Assembly: GCF_922984935.1 (NCBI RefSeq) | Contig: NC_060079.1 | Coordinates: forward strand, 57,595,001 to 57,659,000 | Source: Meles meles | Taxonomy: Eukaryota; Chordata; Mammalia; Carnivora; Mustelidae | Length of the DNA stretch: 64,000 nucleotides | Direction: 5' to 3' | Shown: one piece after another, positions 21,996-33,185 of the stretch | How the letters are laid out: every line of letters begins with the position of its first letter | Numbering within the stretch: the first letter of the stretch is position 1 | Notes under the pieces: generated by a model | Database searches by the model: none | What the model saw: only the letters and a program-made list of their open reading frames with translations | Told to the model about the DNA's origin: nothing | Made by a program: the position numbers and the translations under genes

Positions 21996-24560
21996 ATCTC
22001 AAAAAATCAAAAAGTGAAAGAATAAGAAAAGAAATATAGAAAATATAGGTCAAATAAAAAGTCTAACAATGTAGATTTTCCCAAAGATATTAGTGACCAT
22101 GTTAAATGTAAACAGAAAAAAATACTTCAATAAGAAAACAAAGATTGTCATGCTAGATTTTAAAAATATGTGGCTAAATGGAGACATACTTTAGAATATG
22201 AAAAATTGAAAGTAAAAAAAATGATATATCATTAGAAGACAACGTATTTTTAAAAACCTAATATACTATACACTACTATCCAATACAGAGTTAGGTAAGA
22301 AGCGTTCTCAGAGCTAAAAAGGGAAATTTTATAAAATTTACCAGGAAGTTACAAAAATTTCAAATTAGTATTAGATTCTTTCAAATTTACTCAAAAAAGC
22401 CAGAAATAATAAAGTTTATCTTGAAGAACAAAATGAGATGATTTCCTTTGTCAAGACTATAATGAAGACAGTTTGTCCTTGGCCCAAGTATACACAGACA
22501 GATGAATGAAATAGACAGAGTTGAGAATCATGTAGATAACTTGATTCATAAGGATGGCACCCCTGTAGGGATGTTCCCTCTAGGGAAGGATGAACTTTTT
22601 AATAAAAGGTACTGGGCTTACTGATGTCCATATAAAAACATACTTGGCACACATGGGGCATAAAAATATCAGTCCTGAATGGATTACAAGCTTAGATACA
22701 TGTAAAGCATATAATTTCTACTAGTTAATTGGAAAATCTCTTCAAGTCATTCAAGTTGTGTTGCTGCAGCTTCAACAATACCCTAAATAACAAATAGCAA
22801 AAGTTGCCAAGCGTAGTATATGCAAAATCACCATAGAAAAAGGAATTCCAATTCTGAGCGCTAACAATGTATAGAAGTATTTAACTTAAAATCATCTATA
22901 TAAATTGATTTGTAGAATCAAAATTCAGTAGACAAAAGAATTTTTCATAGAACTTGACAAACTAAAATATGAAAGAGGAAAAAGACTAGAGTAGCCAACA
23001 CTGAAAAACAATGGGAGATGATTTACTTTAAAGATATCAAACTTGTTATGAAACTATAACATTTTATAAATGTAATATTAGTACAGATATTAGAAAGTGA
23101 CCCATCTATATCTAGAAATTTGCTATATAATGAGCGAAACACTAGAGCAGTGGAGAAAGATGAACTCTTCAATAAACTGTACTGGGAGTTTTGGTTATCC
23201 ATATGGAAAAAAATGAAACTATTTCACACTATACTAAAAACTTTATTCCAGATGTTTCAAATACATTAATGTAAAAAACAAAACTAAAAAAATTTTAGAA
23301 GGAAATATAGGAGAATAGTTTTATGACCTCACAATAGGGAAATATTTCTTAAACAAGACACAGAAAGGAAAAACCATAAAGGAAAAGATCCATAATTCAC
23401 CTCTGCTTAAATTAAAAACATCTGTTCATCAAAGGTATCATTTAAAAAAGGACAAGAAATACCACAATCTGGGGAATGTATTTGCAAGCATAAAGCCAAC
23501 AAATGATTTAGGTCCAGAAAAGATAATCACCTGTAAGTCAATACAAGAAACAACTCAATAGAAAATGTGGGCAAGACACAGATAAGCTTTTCTTACAAGA
23601 AGAAATACAAGTAATCAACAAATGTATGAATATATACCTCATTGGTAATATGAAATGCAAAATTAAAACCACAATGAAGTAACATTTTCCATCCTTAGAT
23701 GGGCAAACGTTAAGACATTGGACAATATCATGTTTGTTCATCTTTTACATGCAACTGATGGATGTGTAAATTGGTGCAATCATTTTAGAAAACAATTTGG
23801 TATTGTCTTGTAAAGTTGCATATCTATTGACTCATGGCCTGGGAATTGAGCTTCTATAAAACATTCTCAAAACTCTTGCACATTTTCACTGTTACAGCAG
23901 CATTAATTGTAGTATTCACAAACTGGGCACAACACAAGTAATTCCTCTGAAGAGACTGGATAAGTTGCAATAGCATAGAATAACTTATGGCAGTAAATGT
24001 TAGTGCACTATAGCTAACCATGTCAACATGAATTCAATTCCAGAACATAATGTTGGGTAAAAGACAGCAAATTACACAATAATACCAACTATATTAAGTA
24101 CGAAACATATTCAGCAATATATTGCTTAAGATGCATACTATGTTGGAGAAATATCAAGTACGTCAAAGGGATGGTAAACACACAATTCCATGTTTATTTT
24201 GGAAGGATGAGGGAAATCTCATGGGAAGGAGAGCCCATGGGCTTCACCAGCAAAGTATCATTTGATTTCTTAAGCTGAGTGGTAGGTAATGGGTGTTCAT
24301 TTAAAAAAAATTTTTTTTAATTTTTAATTTATTTAACAGATCATAAGTAGGCAGAGAGCCAAGCAGCAGAGAGGGAAGAAGCTCCCCGCTGAGCAGAGAG
24401 CCCGATGTGGGGCACAATTCCAGGGCCCTGAGATCATGACCTGAGCCAAAGGCAGAGGCTTAACCCACTGAGCCATCCAGGTGCCCCTGGGTGTTCATTT
24501 TTAATTGTTCTTAATACATGTATATATTTTATATAGTATGTATTATACATAAAAAGTGAA
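21996..24560 (+). mobile_element. L1M fragment (ORF2 to 3' end), decayed
   Basis: 'tagtgaccatgttaaatgta' resembles the ORF2 linker. 'acaagaaataccacaatctg', 'gatgggcaaacgttaagaca' and 'aactgggcacaacacaagta' match the ORF2 C-terminus of old L1s. 'tgggtgttcatttttaattg' with 'tatgtattatacat' matches an L1M 3' UTR. A SINE (24303-24487) sits in the 3' UTR. Many stops and indels. The middle (22250-23100) is too diverged to align by eye. Confidence 0.65.
24303..24487 (-). mobile_element. CAN SINE in L1M 3' UTR
   Basis: Reverse copy: 'cataagtaggcagagagcca', 'cccgatgtggggcacaattc', head 'gagccatccaggtgccc'. Exact 13-bp TSD TGGGTGTTCATTT at 24290-24302 and 24488-24500. Confidence 0.95.
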
Positions 24561-25159
24561 TAAGTGAAGTGATTGATAATTTCATATCTGAGCTGTGTAG
24601 TGAGGTGAAAGGTTACACGGTGTCACTTCATCTTCTGTTTGCTCTACAACTTGTCTGTTACAACATACTATGAAGAAAACTCAAGGTGTGGTAATGCCTC
24701 CTATGGTGACATAATTATATTTATAGTCCAAGATCATATAAAGTACCATCTCAGATTCTATAGACCGTTTATGGCATCTGATGTAGAACAATTATGGCAT
24801 TTGATGACATAAGAGTTGAAGATGGTGAAGGGGCTGGGACCACCATTCATCACTCCTCCCTGCTTTCCTGATAGATAATGTTAACCATTCAAAGCCATTA
24901 ATCTCAAATCCGTCATAGGCATTGGACACAGATTCAGATTTTTTCTTTAGTTAGCCACTGCCAATGGACCCAAGATAGCTCTCAAGTTGAAACTCACTTA
25001 CCTTCATATTACTAGACAGTTGAGTCTGGTACATCATTATACTTGACCATGTTCACTTGAAGGAAGGAGTAATTTTGCTTTAGGTATTGTAAGTTCAGGA
25101 CCAGAAAAAAAAGTTAGAGGAAGGAAAAAATCTGAAAGAAAGAAAAAACTTTTTATGTC
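24561..25159. other. unique sequence, no gene recognised
   Basis: No element or conserved coding frame recognised. Confidence 0.5.
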
Positions 25160-25404
25160 AAAATGTAAACCATTAAATTGCATAAAAACTTATGTGTTTT
25201 TGACAAATACATAAATGGTTGCATCACCCATATAATACCTCAGGTTGCAACTTTTCTATCACCCCAGAGCATTCCTTTGCACCAATTCAGTCAGTCTACC
25301 CACTTTTCTGATTTCTTTCTTTTCTTTTTTTTTTTTTTTTTAATAGAATAGCTTTATCAGTGGGAGAACTTCATGTGTATGGAATCATGTAGGACATATT
25401 CCTT
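25160..25404 (-). mobile_element. L1M 3' UTR piece flanking the large L1
   Basis: 'tatcaccccagagcattcct' and 'gagaacttcatgtgtatgga' plus 'atcatgtaggacatattcc' mirror the old L1 3' end read in reverse ('gaatttcatataaatggaatcatacagtatgtactctt'). A T run at 25325-25342 interrupts it. The young L1 follows directly. Confidence 0.55.
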
Positions 25405-25814
25405 TTTTGTTTGTTTTTTAAAAAAATTAACATATAATGTATTATTTTCCTCAGGGGTACAGGTCTATGAATCATCAGGCTTACACACTTCACAGCACTT
25501 ACCATAGCACATACCCTCCCCAATGTCCATAACCCAACCACCCTCTCCATACCCTCTTCACCTCAGCAATCCTCAGTTTTGTGAGATTAAGTCTTTTATG
25601 GTTTGTCTCCCTCCCGATACCATCTTATTTCATTTTTTCCTCCCATACCCCCCAAACCCTCCACTTTGCCTCTCAATTTCTTCGTATCAGAGAGATCATA
25701 TGATAATTGTCTTTCTCTGATTGACTTATTTCGCTCAGCATAATACTCTCTAGTTCCATCCACATTGTCACAAATGGCAAGATTTCATTTCTTTTCATGG
25801 CTGCATAATATTCC

Positions 25815-25863
<49 letters not shown>
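25815..25863 (+). repeat. (TG)n microsatellite inside L1
   Basis: About 22 TG units ending in TATATATA. Other L1 copies in the window read simply 'ttccattgtgtttatatacc' (3141-3160) at this point, so the array expanded from a short TG seed after insertion. Confidence 0.97.
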
Positions 25864-25870
<7 letters not shown>

Positions 25871-28319
25871 CCACCTCTTCTTTATCCATTCATCTGTTGA
25901 TAGACATCTAGGTTCTTTCCATAGTTTGGCTATTGTGAACATTGCTTCTACAATTACTCAGGTGCACATGCCACTTCGAATCACTACATTTGTATCTTTA
26001 GGGTAAATATCCAGTAGTGCAATTGCTGGGTCATAGGGTAGCTCTATTTTCAACTTTTTGAGAAACCTCCATGCTATTTTCCAGAGTGGCTACACCAGCT
26101 TGCATTCCCACCAACAGTGTAGGAGGGTTCCCCTTTCTCCGCATCCTCACCAGCATCTGTCATTTCCTGACTTATTAATTTTAGCCATTCTGACTGGTAT
26201 GAGGTTTTGATTGTGGTTTTGATTTGTTGATATCTCATTGTGGTTTTGATTTGTATTTCCCTGATGCTGAGTGATGTGGAGCACGTTTTCATGTGTCTGT
26301 TGGCCATCTGGATGTCTTCTTTGGAAAAATATCTGTTGGTGTCCTTTGCCCATTTCTTGATTGGATTATTTGTTCTTTGGGTGTTGAGTTTGATAAGTTT
26401 TTTATAGATTTTGGATACTAGCCCTTTGTCTGATATGTCGTTTGCAAATATCTTCTCCCATTCTGTCAGTTGTCTTTTGGTTTTGTTGACTGTTCCCTTT
26501 GCAGTGCAAAAACTTTTGATCTTGATGAAGTCCCAATAGTTCATTTTTGCCCTTGATTCCCTTGGCTTTGGCAATGTTTCTAGGAAGAAGTTATTGAGGT
26601 TGAGGTTGAAGAGGTTGCTGCCTATGTTCTCCTCAAGGATTTTGATGGATTCCTGTCTCACATTGAGGTCTTTCATCCATTTTTAGTCTATTTTTGTGTA
26701 TGGTGTAAGGAAAATGTCCAGTTTCATTTTTCTGCATGTGGCTGTCCAATTTTCCCAACATCATTTATTGAAGAGACTGTCTTTTTTCCATTAAACATTC
26801 TTTCCTGCTTTGTCAAAGATTAATTGACCATAGATTTGAGGGTCTATTTCTGGGCTCTCTATTCTGTTCCATTGATCTATGTGTCTGTTTTTGAATCAGT
26901 ACCATACTGTCTTGATGACAGCTTTGTAATAGAGCTTGAAGTCTGGAATTGTGATGCCACCAACTTTGGCTATCTTTTTTAACATTCCTCTGGCTATTCG
27001 AGGTCTTTTCTGGTTCCATATAAATTTTAGGATTATTTTTTCCATTTCTTTGAAACAAAATTGATGGGATTTTGATAGGGATTGCATTAAATGTGTTGAT
27101 TGCTTTAGATAGTATAGACATTTTCACAATATTTGTTTTTCCAATCCATGAACATGGAATATTTTTCCCTTTCTTTTTGTCTTCTTCAATTTCTTTCATG
27201 AGTACTTTATAATTTTCTGAGTACAGGTTCTTTGCCTCTTTGATTAGGTGTATTCCTAGGTATCTTACAGTTTTGAGTGCAATTGTAAATGGGATCGACT
27301 TCTTAATTTCTTTCTTCTGTCTTGTTGTTGGTGTATAGAAATGCAACTGATTTCTGTGCATTGATTTTGTACCCTGACACTTTACTGAATTCCTGTATAA
27401 GTTCTAGCAGATTTGGAGTGGAGTCTTTTGTGTTGTCCACATAAAGTATCATATCTTCTGCAAAGAGTGATAGTTTGACTTCTTCTTTGCCAATTCATAT
27501 GCCTTTAATTTCTTTTTGTTGTCTGATTGCTGAGGCTAGGACATCTAGTACTATGTTGAATAGTAGTGGTGAAAATGGACATCCCTGCTGTGTTCCTGAC
27601 CTTAGAGGAAAAGCTCTCAGTTTTTCCTCCATTGAGAATGATATTTGCTGTGGGTTTTTCATAGGTGACTTTGATGATATTGAGATATGTACCCTCTACC
27701 CCTACACTTTAAAGAGTTTTGATCAAGAAAGGATGCTGTACTTTGTTGAATGCTTTTTCAGCATCTATTGAGAGTATCATATGGTTCTTGTTCTTTCTTT
27801 TATTAATGTATTGTATCACATTGGTTGATTTGCAGAAGTTGAACCAACCAACCTTGTAGCCCTGGAATTAATCCCACTTGGTCGTGGTGAATAATCCTTT
27901 TAATGTACTGTTGGATCCTATTGGCTAGTATTTTGGTAAGAATTTTTGCATCCGTGTTCATCAAAGATATTGGTCTGTAATTCTCCTTTTTGGTGGGGTC
28001 TTTGTCTGGTTTTGGGATCAAGGTAATGCCGGCCTCATAACATGCGTTTGGAAGTTTTCCTTCCATTTCTATTTTTTGGAACAGTTTCAGGAGAATAGGT
28101 ATTAATTCTTTTTAAAACATTTGGTAGAATTCCCCTGGGAAGCAGTCTGGGCCTGGGCTCTTGTTTATTAGGAGATTTTTGATGACTGCTTCAATCTCCT
28201 TACTAGTTATGGGTCTGTTCAGGTTTTCTATTTCTTCCTGGTTCACTTGTGGTAGTTTATATGTCTCTAGGAATGCATCCATTTCTTCCAGATTGTCAAA
28301 TTTGCTGGTGTATAGTTGC

Positions 28320-28412
28320 TCATAATATGTTCTTATAATTGTTTATTGCTTATAATATGTTCTTATAATATGTTCTGAATATATCTGCATCTATTGAGAG
28401 TATCATATGGTC
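28320..28412 (-). other. deletion junction with templated insert in L1 ORF2
   Basis: An 18-bp block ATAATATGTTCTTATAAT occurs twice (28322-28339, 28352-28369). It is followed by a 24-bp block (28387-28410, begins GCATCTATTG, ends ATCATATGG) identical to 27761-27784 in the same L1. From memory of carnivore L1, the sequence left of 28340 and right of 28371 are normally several hundred bases apart. Confidence 0.85.
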
Positions 28413-28508
28413 ATTTAAGGCCTTTATTTCCTTGTTGATCTTTTGCTTGGATGATCTGTCCATTTCAGTGAGGGGACTGTTAAAGTCCCCTACTATTACT
28501 GTATTATT

Positions 28509-28528
28509 ATTGTATAATAATATACAAT
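28509..28528. repeat. short perfect inverted repeat inserted in L1
   Basis: ATTGTATA, loop ATAA, TATACAAT. It sits in about 30 bp of AT-only sequence not expected between 'actgtattatt' and 'gttgatgtg' of the L1 consensus as I remember it. Confidence 0.75.
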
Positions 28529-29059
28529 ATTATTGTACTATGTTGATGTGTTTCTTTGATTTTGTTATTAATTGGTTTATATAGTTGGCTGCTCCCATGT
28601 TAGGGGCATAGATATTTAAAATTGTTAGATCTTGTTAGACAGACCCTTTGAGTATAATATAGTGTCCTTCCTTGTCTCTTATTATAGTCTTTGGCTTAAA
28701 ATCTAATTTATTTGATATAAAGATTGCCACCCCAGCTTTCTTTTGATGTCCATTAGCATGGTAAATTGTTTTCCACCCCTTCACTTTAAATCTGGAGGCA
28801 TCTTTGGGTCTAAAATGAGTTTCTTGTAGACAGCATATTGATGGGTTTTGTTTTTTTTATCCATTCTGATACCCTGTGTCTTTTGATTAGGGCACTTAGC
28901 CCATTTACATTCAGGGTAACTATTGAGAGATATGAATTTAGTGCCATTGTATTGCCTATAAGGTGACTGTTACTGTATATTGTCTCTGTTCCTTTCTGAT
29001 CTACAACTTTTAGGCTCTTTCTTTGCTTAGAGGATCCCTTTCAATATTTCCTGTAGGAC

Positions 29060-29960
29060 TGGTTTGGTGTTTACAAATTCTTTTAGTTTTTTTTTTTTTT
29101 TTTTTTCTTTTTGTCCTGGAAGCTTTTTATCTCTCCTTCTATTTTCAACGATAGCCTCGCTGGATATAGTATTCTTGGCTGCATGTTTTTCTTGTTTAGT
29201 ACTGTGAATATATCATGCCAGTTCTTTCTGGCCTGCCAGGTCTCTGTGGATAAGTTCCGTTGCCAATCTAATATTTTTACCATTGTATGTTACAGACTTC
29301 CTGTCCCAGGCTGCTTTCAGGATTTTCTCTTTGTCACTAAGACTTGTAAGTTTTACTATTAGATGATGGGATGTGGACCTCTTCTTATTGATTTTAAGGG
29401 GGTTCTCTGTGCCTCCTGGATTTTGATGCTTGTTCCCTTGGCCATATTAGGGAAATTCTCTACAATAATTCTCTCCAATATATCTTCTGCTCCCCTCTGT
29501 CTTTATTCTTCTTCTGGAATCCCAGTTATTTTAATGTTGTTTCATCTTATGGTATCACTTATCTCTCGAATTCTCCCCTCTTGGCCCAGTAGTTGTTTCT
29601 CTTTTGTTCAGCTTCTTTATTCTCTGTCATTTGGTCTTCTATATCACTAATTCTCTCTTCTGTCTCATTTATCCTAGCAGTAAGAGCCTCCATTTTTTAT
29701 TGCACCTCATTAATAGTTTTTTTTTTTTATTTCAACTTGGTTAGATTTTAGTTCATCTATTTTTCCAGAAAGGGCTTTTATTTCTCCAGACAGGGTTTCT
29801 CTAATATCTTCCATGCCTTTTTCAAGCCTGGCTAACACCTTGAGAATTGTCATTCTGAACTCTAGATCTGACATATTACCAATGTCCATATTGATTAAGT
29901 CCGTGACCTTCGGTATTACCTCTTGTTCTTTTTTTTTTTTTTTGGTGAGTTTTTCTGCCT
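29060..29960 (-). pseudogene. broken L1 ORF1
   Basis: The - strand frame 29283-29083 reads ILDWQRNLSTETWQARKNWH and then NMQPRILYPARLSLKIEGEI, the C-terminal domain of L1 ORF1 protein, an RNA-binding nucleic-acid chaperone. The upstream part ('...ctctagatctgacatattacc' read in reverse) is recognisable but has stops. A T run (29086-29106) replaces the last codons with a lysine run. Non-functional. Confidence 0.85.
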
Positions 29961-31714
29961 TGTCATTTTATCCAGATAAGAATATATGACAGAGTGAATA
30001 AAATACTAAAAGGGTGGCAAAGACCCCAGTAAAATGTACTTTAACCAAGTCAGAAGAGACCCCAAATTGTGGGGGGGGGGAAGAAAGGGGGTAAAAAGAA
30101 GTTCAGAAAAGAAAAAAAAGAAAAAAAATTTAAAAAATAAAAAAATAAATAAAGTAAAAATATAAAAAAGAAAATATATGTATATATTAGACTGGTGACT
30201 AGGACAGAGTCACTCACTTAATTTTGGGATTATTTTGGTCTCTTAGAAGAAACTACCTCCCCAAATTTTAAAGAATGAAAAACATATATAAGAGTAAACA
30301 TGATGAAGGGATGGAATATGACTATAAAGATGAAAATTTAAAAAATTTTTCTAAAAAATGAGTTAAGATAAGTTGGTTGGGAGAATAAAGGAAAAGAAAG
30401 TGGAGAGAATTGCTCAGGCTGGAAACTAGAACAAAGCTCTGTGCTAGATTTAGGGTACATTTTTATCTATTAGAAGCAGTTGTATCCCAAATTTTTTTAG
30501 AAGAAAAAACCCTATGTGTATACAAAAAATAAAGTTAGATACAATGAAGTGTAAAATATGACTATAATAATGAAGTTTTAAAAAAGATTTTTTTTGAAAG
30601 GCATTGTTATGAAAAACTAGTTAAAAAAACATTAAAAGAGGAAAGGGTAAAAGTTAAAAAAAATTAGCGGAAGAAAAAAATGAAATTAAAAAATATTAAT
30701 TAACTTTGCACGACTAAAGAATCATGGGGAGAAAGCCATGAATTCCATGCTTTGCTTTCTCCTCCTCTGGAATTCCGCTGTTCTCCTTGGTAAGTGAACT
30801 TCGGCATGGCTGGATTTCTTACTGATCTTCTTGGGGAGGGTTTGTAGTGATTCTCAAGTGTCTTTGCCCCACGTGGAATTCCACTGCCCTTACCAGGGGC
30901 CAGGGTAAGTAATCCGCTCAGGTTCGACTTCAGGAGCTTGTGTTCCCTGAACGCTTTCTGTAGAGTTCTGGAAGACGGGAATGAAGATGGCGGCCTCCCA
31001 ATCTCTGGCCCGGAGGAGCCAAGAGCTCAGGGGCCTTCAGAAAAAAGCGCTCAATCACTCCTGTCTCCCTGCCTTCCAGCTGCGCCCTGAGCTCACCCAG
31101 CCTGTGACCAAGCGTCTCTGTCTCTGGCACACAGCCCCGCCTGGAGTCTCCAAGCCCCACAGATCCCTGCATTCTTCCAGAGGTGTCTCCCCAGATCTTG
31201 TGGCATCCCCACACACAGAGCAGTGGCCTTTGCCACAGATCACAATTTAAGGTAACCCCGAGTTGAGATCTCACTCCTCAGCTCCATCTCTGTAGCCGGT
31301 TTCCCCACTCTGATACGTGAGAGCTCTGCGACACTCAGACATCCCCAATCCTTCTGTGACCCCCCCCGGGACCTGAGACCACACTGTCCCCACGTGGGTT
31401 TAGCCTCTGGAGTGATGTCCCTCAGTGGAGCAGACTTTTAAAAGTCCTCATTTTGTGCTCCGTTGCTCTGCCACTTGCTGGGAACCAGCCCCTCCCCCCA
31501 TGGTCTATCATCCCATCGCTTTGGATTCACTTCTTTGCCCTCCTACCTTTCAGAAAGTGGTCGATTTTCTGTTTCTAGAATTGTTGCTCTTCTTCTCTTC
31601 GATCTCCTGATGGATTTGTAGGTGTTTGAAATGGTTTGATAAGCTACCTAGCTGATCTCCTGCTACCTGATGTCATCTCAGCCTGCTACTGTTCTGCCAT
31701 CTTGACTCCTCCCC
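29961..31714 (-). promoter_or_regulatory. L1 5' UTR (internal promoter region)
   Basis: Reverse-oriented carnivore L1 5' UTR. The interior (30060-30700) is A-rich with a G10 run at 30071-30080; the outer part (30740-31480) is GC- and CpG-richer. In L1 families this region carries an internal RNA polymerase II promoter driving transcription inward and often an antisense promoter; activity of this copy is unknown. Frames of up to 114 codons across it are incidental. Confidence 0.8.
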
Positions 31715-32000
31715 TGTATATTCATGGATTTCATTTACTAATATTTTGTGAGGAACATTTGTATCTATTTATTAAGAATGAAGGATATTGGTCTATAGTT
31801 TTCTTGAAATGTCTTGAAGTTTTCTTCATTCAGGATGGCCTAAGCAAGTTATGAAGTGTTTTATTCTTTTCTGAAGGAGTTTGAATAAGATTACTATTAT
31901 TGTGTCCTCAGATGTTTGATATACTTCACCAGTAAATCCATGAAGATCTTTCTATTCCCTTTCTGTTTGATTATTTCAGAGATTTTTCTCCTTCCCTTTC
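31715..32000 (-). mobile_element. old L1 ORF2 fragment flanking the large L1
   Basis: 'gaaggatattggtctatagt', 'tctgaaggagtttgaataag' and 'acttcaccagtaaatccatg' match the RT region of ORF2 in reverse, in a more diverged copy than the L1 to its left. Confidence 0.7.
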
Positions 32001-32689
32001 CACGCTGTCTGACAACTCCAGATTCAGAGCTTCTCATGGTAATAAAATTATGGCTTTTTATGTGAGTTCTAGCCTCTCCATGCCAAATGGGTGGGAGTCA
32101 ACTTAAGTGAAAAGCCATATAAAGGTAAATTTTACCTTCTGCATTTGTCTTTGAGTTTCCAATCCTCTCCCATCACTTTTATCTGTTTTAGGTCACACTT
32201 CAGTGTCTCCAAGTAGTGTTTTTAATATTTATATATTTTTGGGAGTTTGCAGTTATGTGGGAAAAATATAGTCCATTATAAGCTATTACCCTTTTGAAAG
32301 TCAAATCAATGTATATCATAAAAATCTAACTCCTAAAGCTGACTTATCATTAGGAGTAGCTTTTTTCATAAATCAGTGAGTAACTCAATCTGGAATATTC
32401 AAACCTGTCCATGGTTATTTAGCACATAGTGCTAATAGAAATGAGTTTCAGGTTAGATGAAAACTGGACTGGATATACTATATATTTATCACTTTGAATT
32501 GTGTCTGAAGGTCTGAATATTCCATTCTTAGAATCAGCAAAGTATTTTAAGTACTTGTCAGAGCATTTAACCTTGACCTCACTGCCACTGAAAGTTATGA
32601 AAAATTTTACTAAGAAGTTGTGTTTATGTATTTTCAAAAATGGTATGCAGTCCACACATACCCCCCATGGGTCATCTGAAGGTAAACTG
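32001..32689. other. unique sequence, no gene recognised
   Basis: No confident element. Short frames only. Confidence 0.5.
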
Positions 32690-32935
32690 GGGGCAGTATA
32701 GTGTCTGAGTACAAGTTAGTGGGTTATCTTGCCCAGGTTCAAATTTGAACTTTGCTGCTTTCTGTCTAGATAATCTGGGGCAAAATACTTAAACTTCCTG
32801 TACTTCAGTTACCTATTTCATAAAATAAAGAAGAGAATAATAGTCCTCAGAGTTATATTCAATGTGTAGTGTGTGATAAGTGCTGAGGAAGTTTCTGGCA
32901 CATAGAAATTATTTAAAATGTTACCTATTATAACC
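32690..32935 (+). mobile_element. MIR, nearly full length
   Basis: In order: 'gggttatcttgcccaggttc', 'aatctggggcaaaatactta', 'cctgtacttcagttacctat', 'gataagtgctgaggaagttt' and 'ctggcacatagaaattattt', following MIR from its core to its L2-like 3' end. Diverged, as expected for this old family. Confidence 0.8.
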
Positions 32936-33039
32936 AGAGACCTCAATTCCTGAACCAAATAATGGTCTTGTTTCATAGACCTGCTTTCCATTATGCTATC
33001 ACTTTGCAGTAAGGCTCACTAAAGAAAGTCCTATAAACT

Positions 33040-33185
33040 TCTTATGAGCAGGTAGTGACATTATCTCCATTTTATAGATGAAGAAACAGATGCTTAGAGA
33101 GGTTTGTAGTTTGTCCAGGACTGTTTTATCAGTAATAAGCCCTCATACCCAGACCTGCATACCCAGACCTGTTAACCACTCAGCC
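33040..33185 (-). mobile_element. MIR fragment
   Basis: 'ttatctccattttatagatg', 'aagaaacagatgcttagaga' and 'ggtttgtagtttgtccagga' read as reverse MIR. A 14-bp tandem duplication CATACCCAGACCTG (33144-33157, 33158-33171) lies in its distal part. Confidence 0.8.

Larger units (their letters stand above)
26080..28990 (-). pseudogene. broken L1 ORF2 (endonuclease/reverse transcriptase)
   Basis: Readable blocks on the - strand: RT part with PNACYEAGITLIPKPDKDPT (28044-27985) continuing through NYRPISLMN; a middle part with PFTIALKTVRYLGIHL (27295-27248); C-terminal WEKIFANDISDKGLVSKIY (26461-26405). The frames are 87, 182 and 200 codons long and separated by stops and frameshifts. The RT catalytic block reads LFAEDM (27453-27464 encodes FAED) instead of the usual F/Y-A-D-D, so a metal-binding aspartate is replaced. 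The stretch between 28320 and 28415 is rearranged and several hundred bases of the usual ORF2 are absent there. A 17-bp duplication (ATTGTGGTTTTGATTTG at 26210 and 26237) disrupts the C-terminus. Confidence 0.9.
25405..31714 (-). mobile_element. near-full-length carnivore LINE-1, inactive
   Basis: About 6.3 kb in reverse. From right to left it holds the 5' end (reverse of ggggaggagtcaagatggc, at 31714), a long 5' UTR (about 29960-31714), ORF1 (about 29060-29960), ORF2 (about 26080-28990) and a 3' UTR with poly-A at 25405. L1 encodes an RNA-binding ORF1 protein and an endonuclease/reverse transcriptase that copy L1 RNA, and CAN SINE RNA, into new genomic sites. Both reading frames are broken here, part of ORF2 is missing and a catalytic residue is changed, so this copy cannot move itself. 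No clear TSD was found at its ends. Confidence 0.93.

Noticed and set aside
26074..26676. 200-codon - strand open frame, the longest in the window
   Set aside because: It is the decayed C-terminus of L1 ORF2 and not a host gene.
30930..31274. Overlapping frames of 114 (-) and 89 (+) codons in GC-rich DNA
   Set aside because: They lie entirely in the L1 5' UTR, which is GC-rich by nature.
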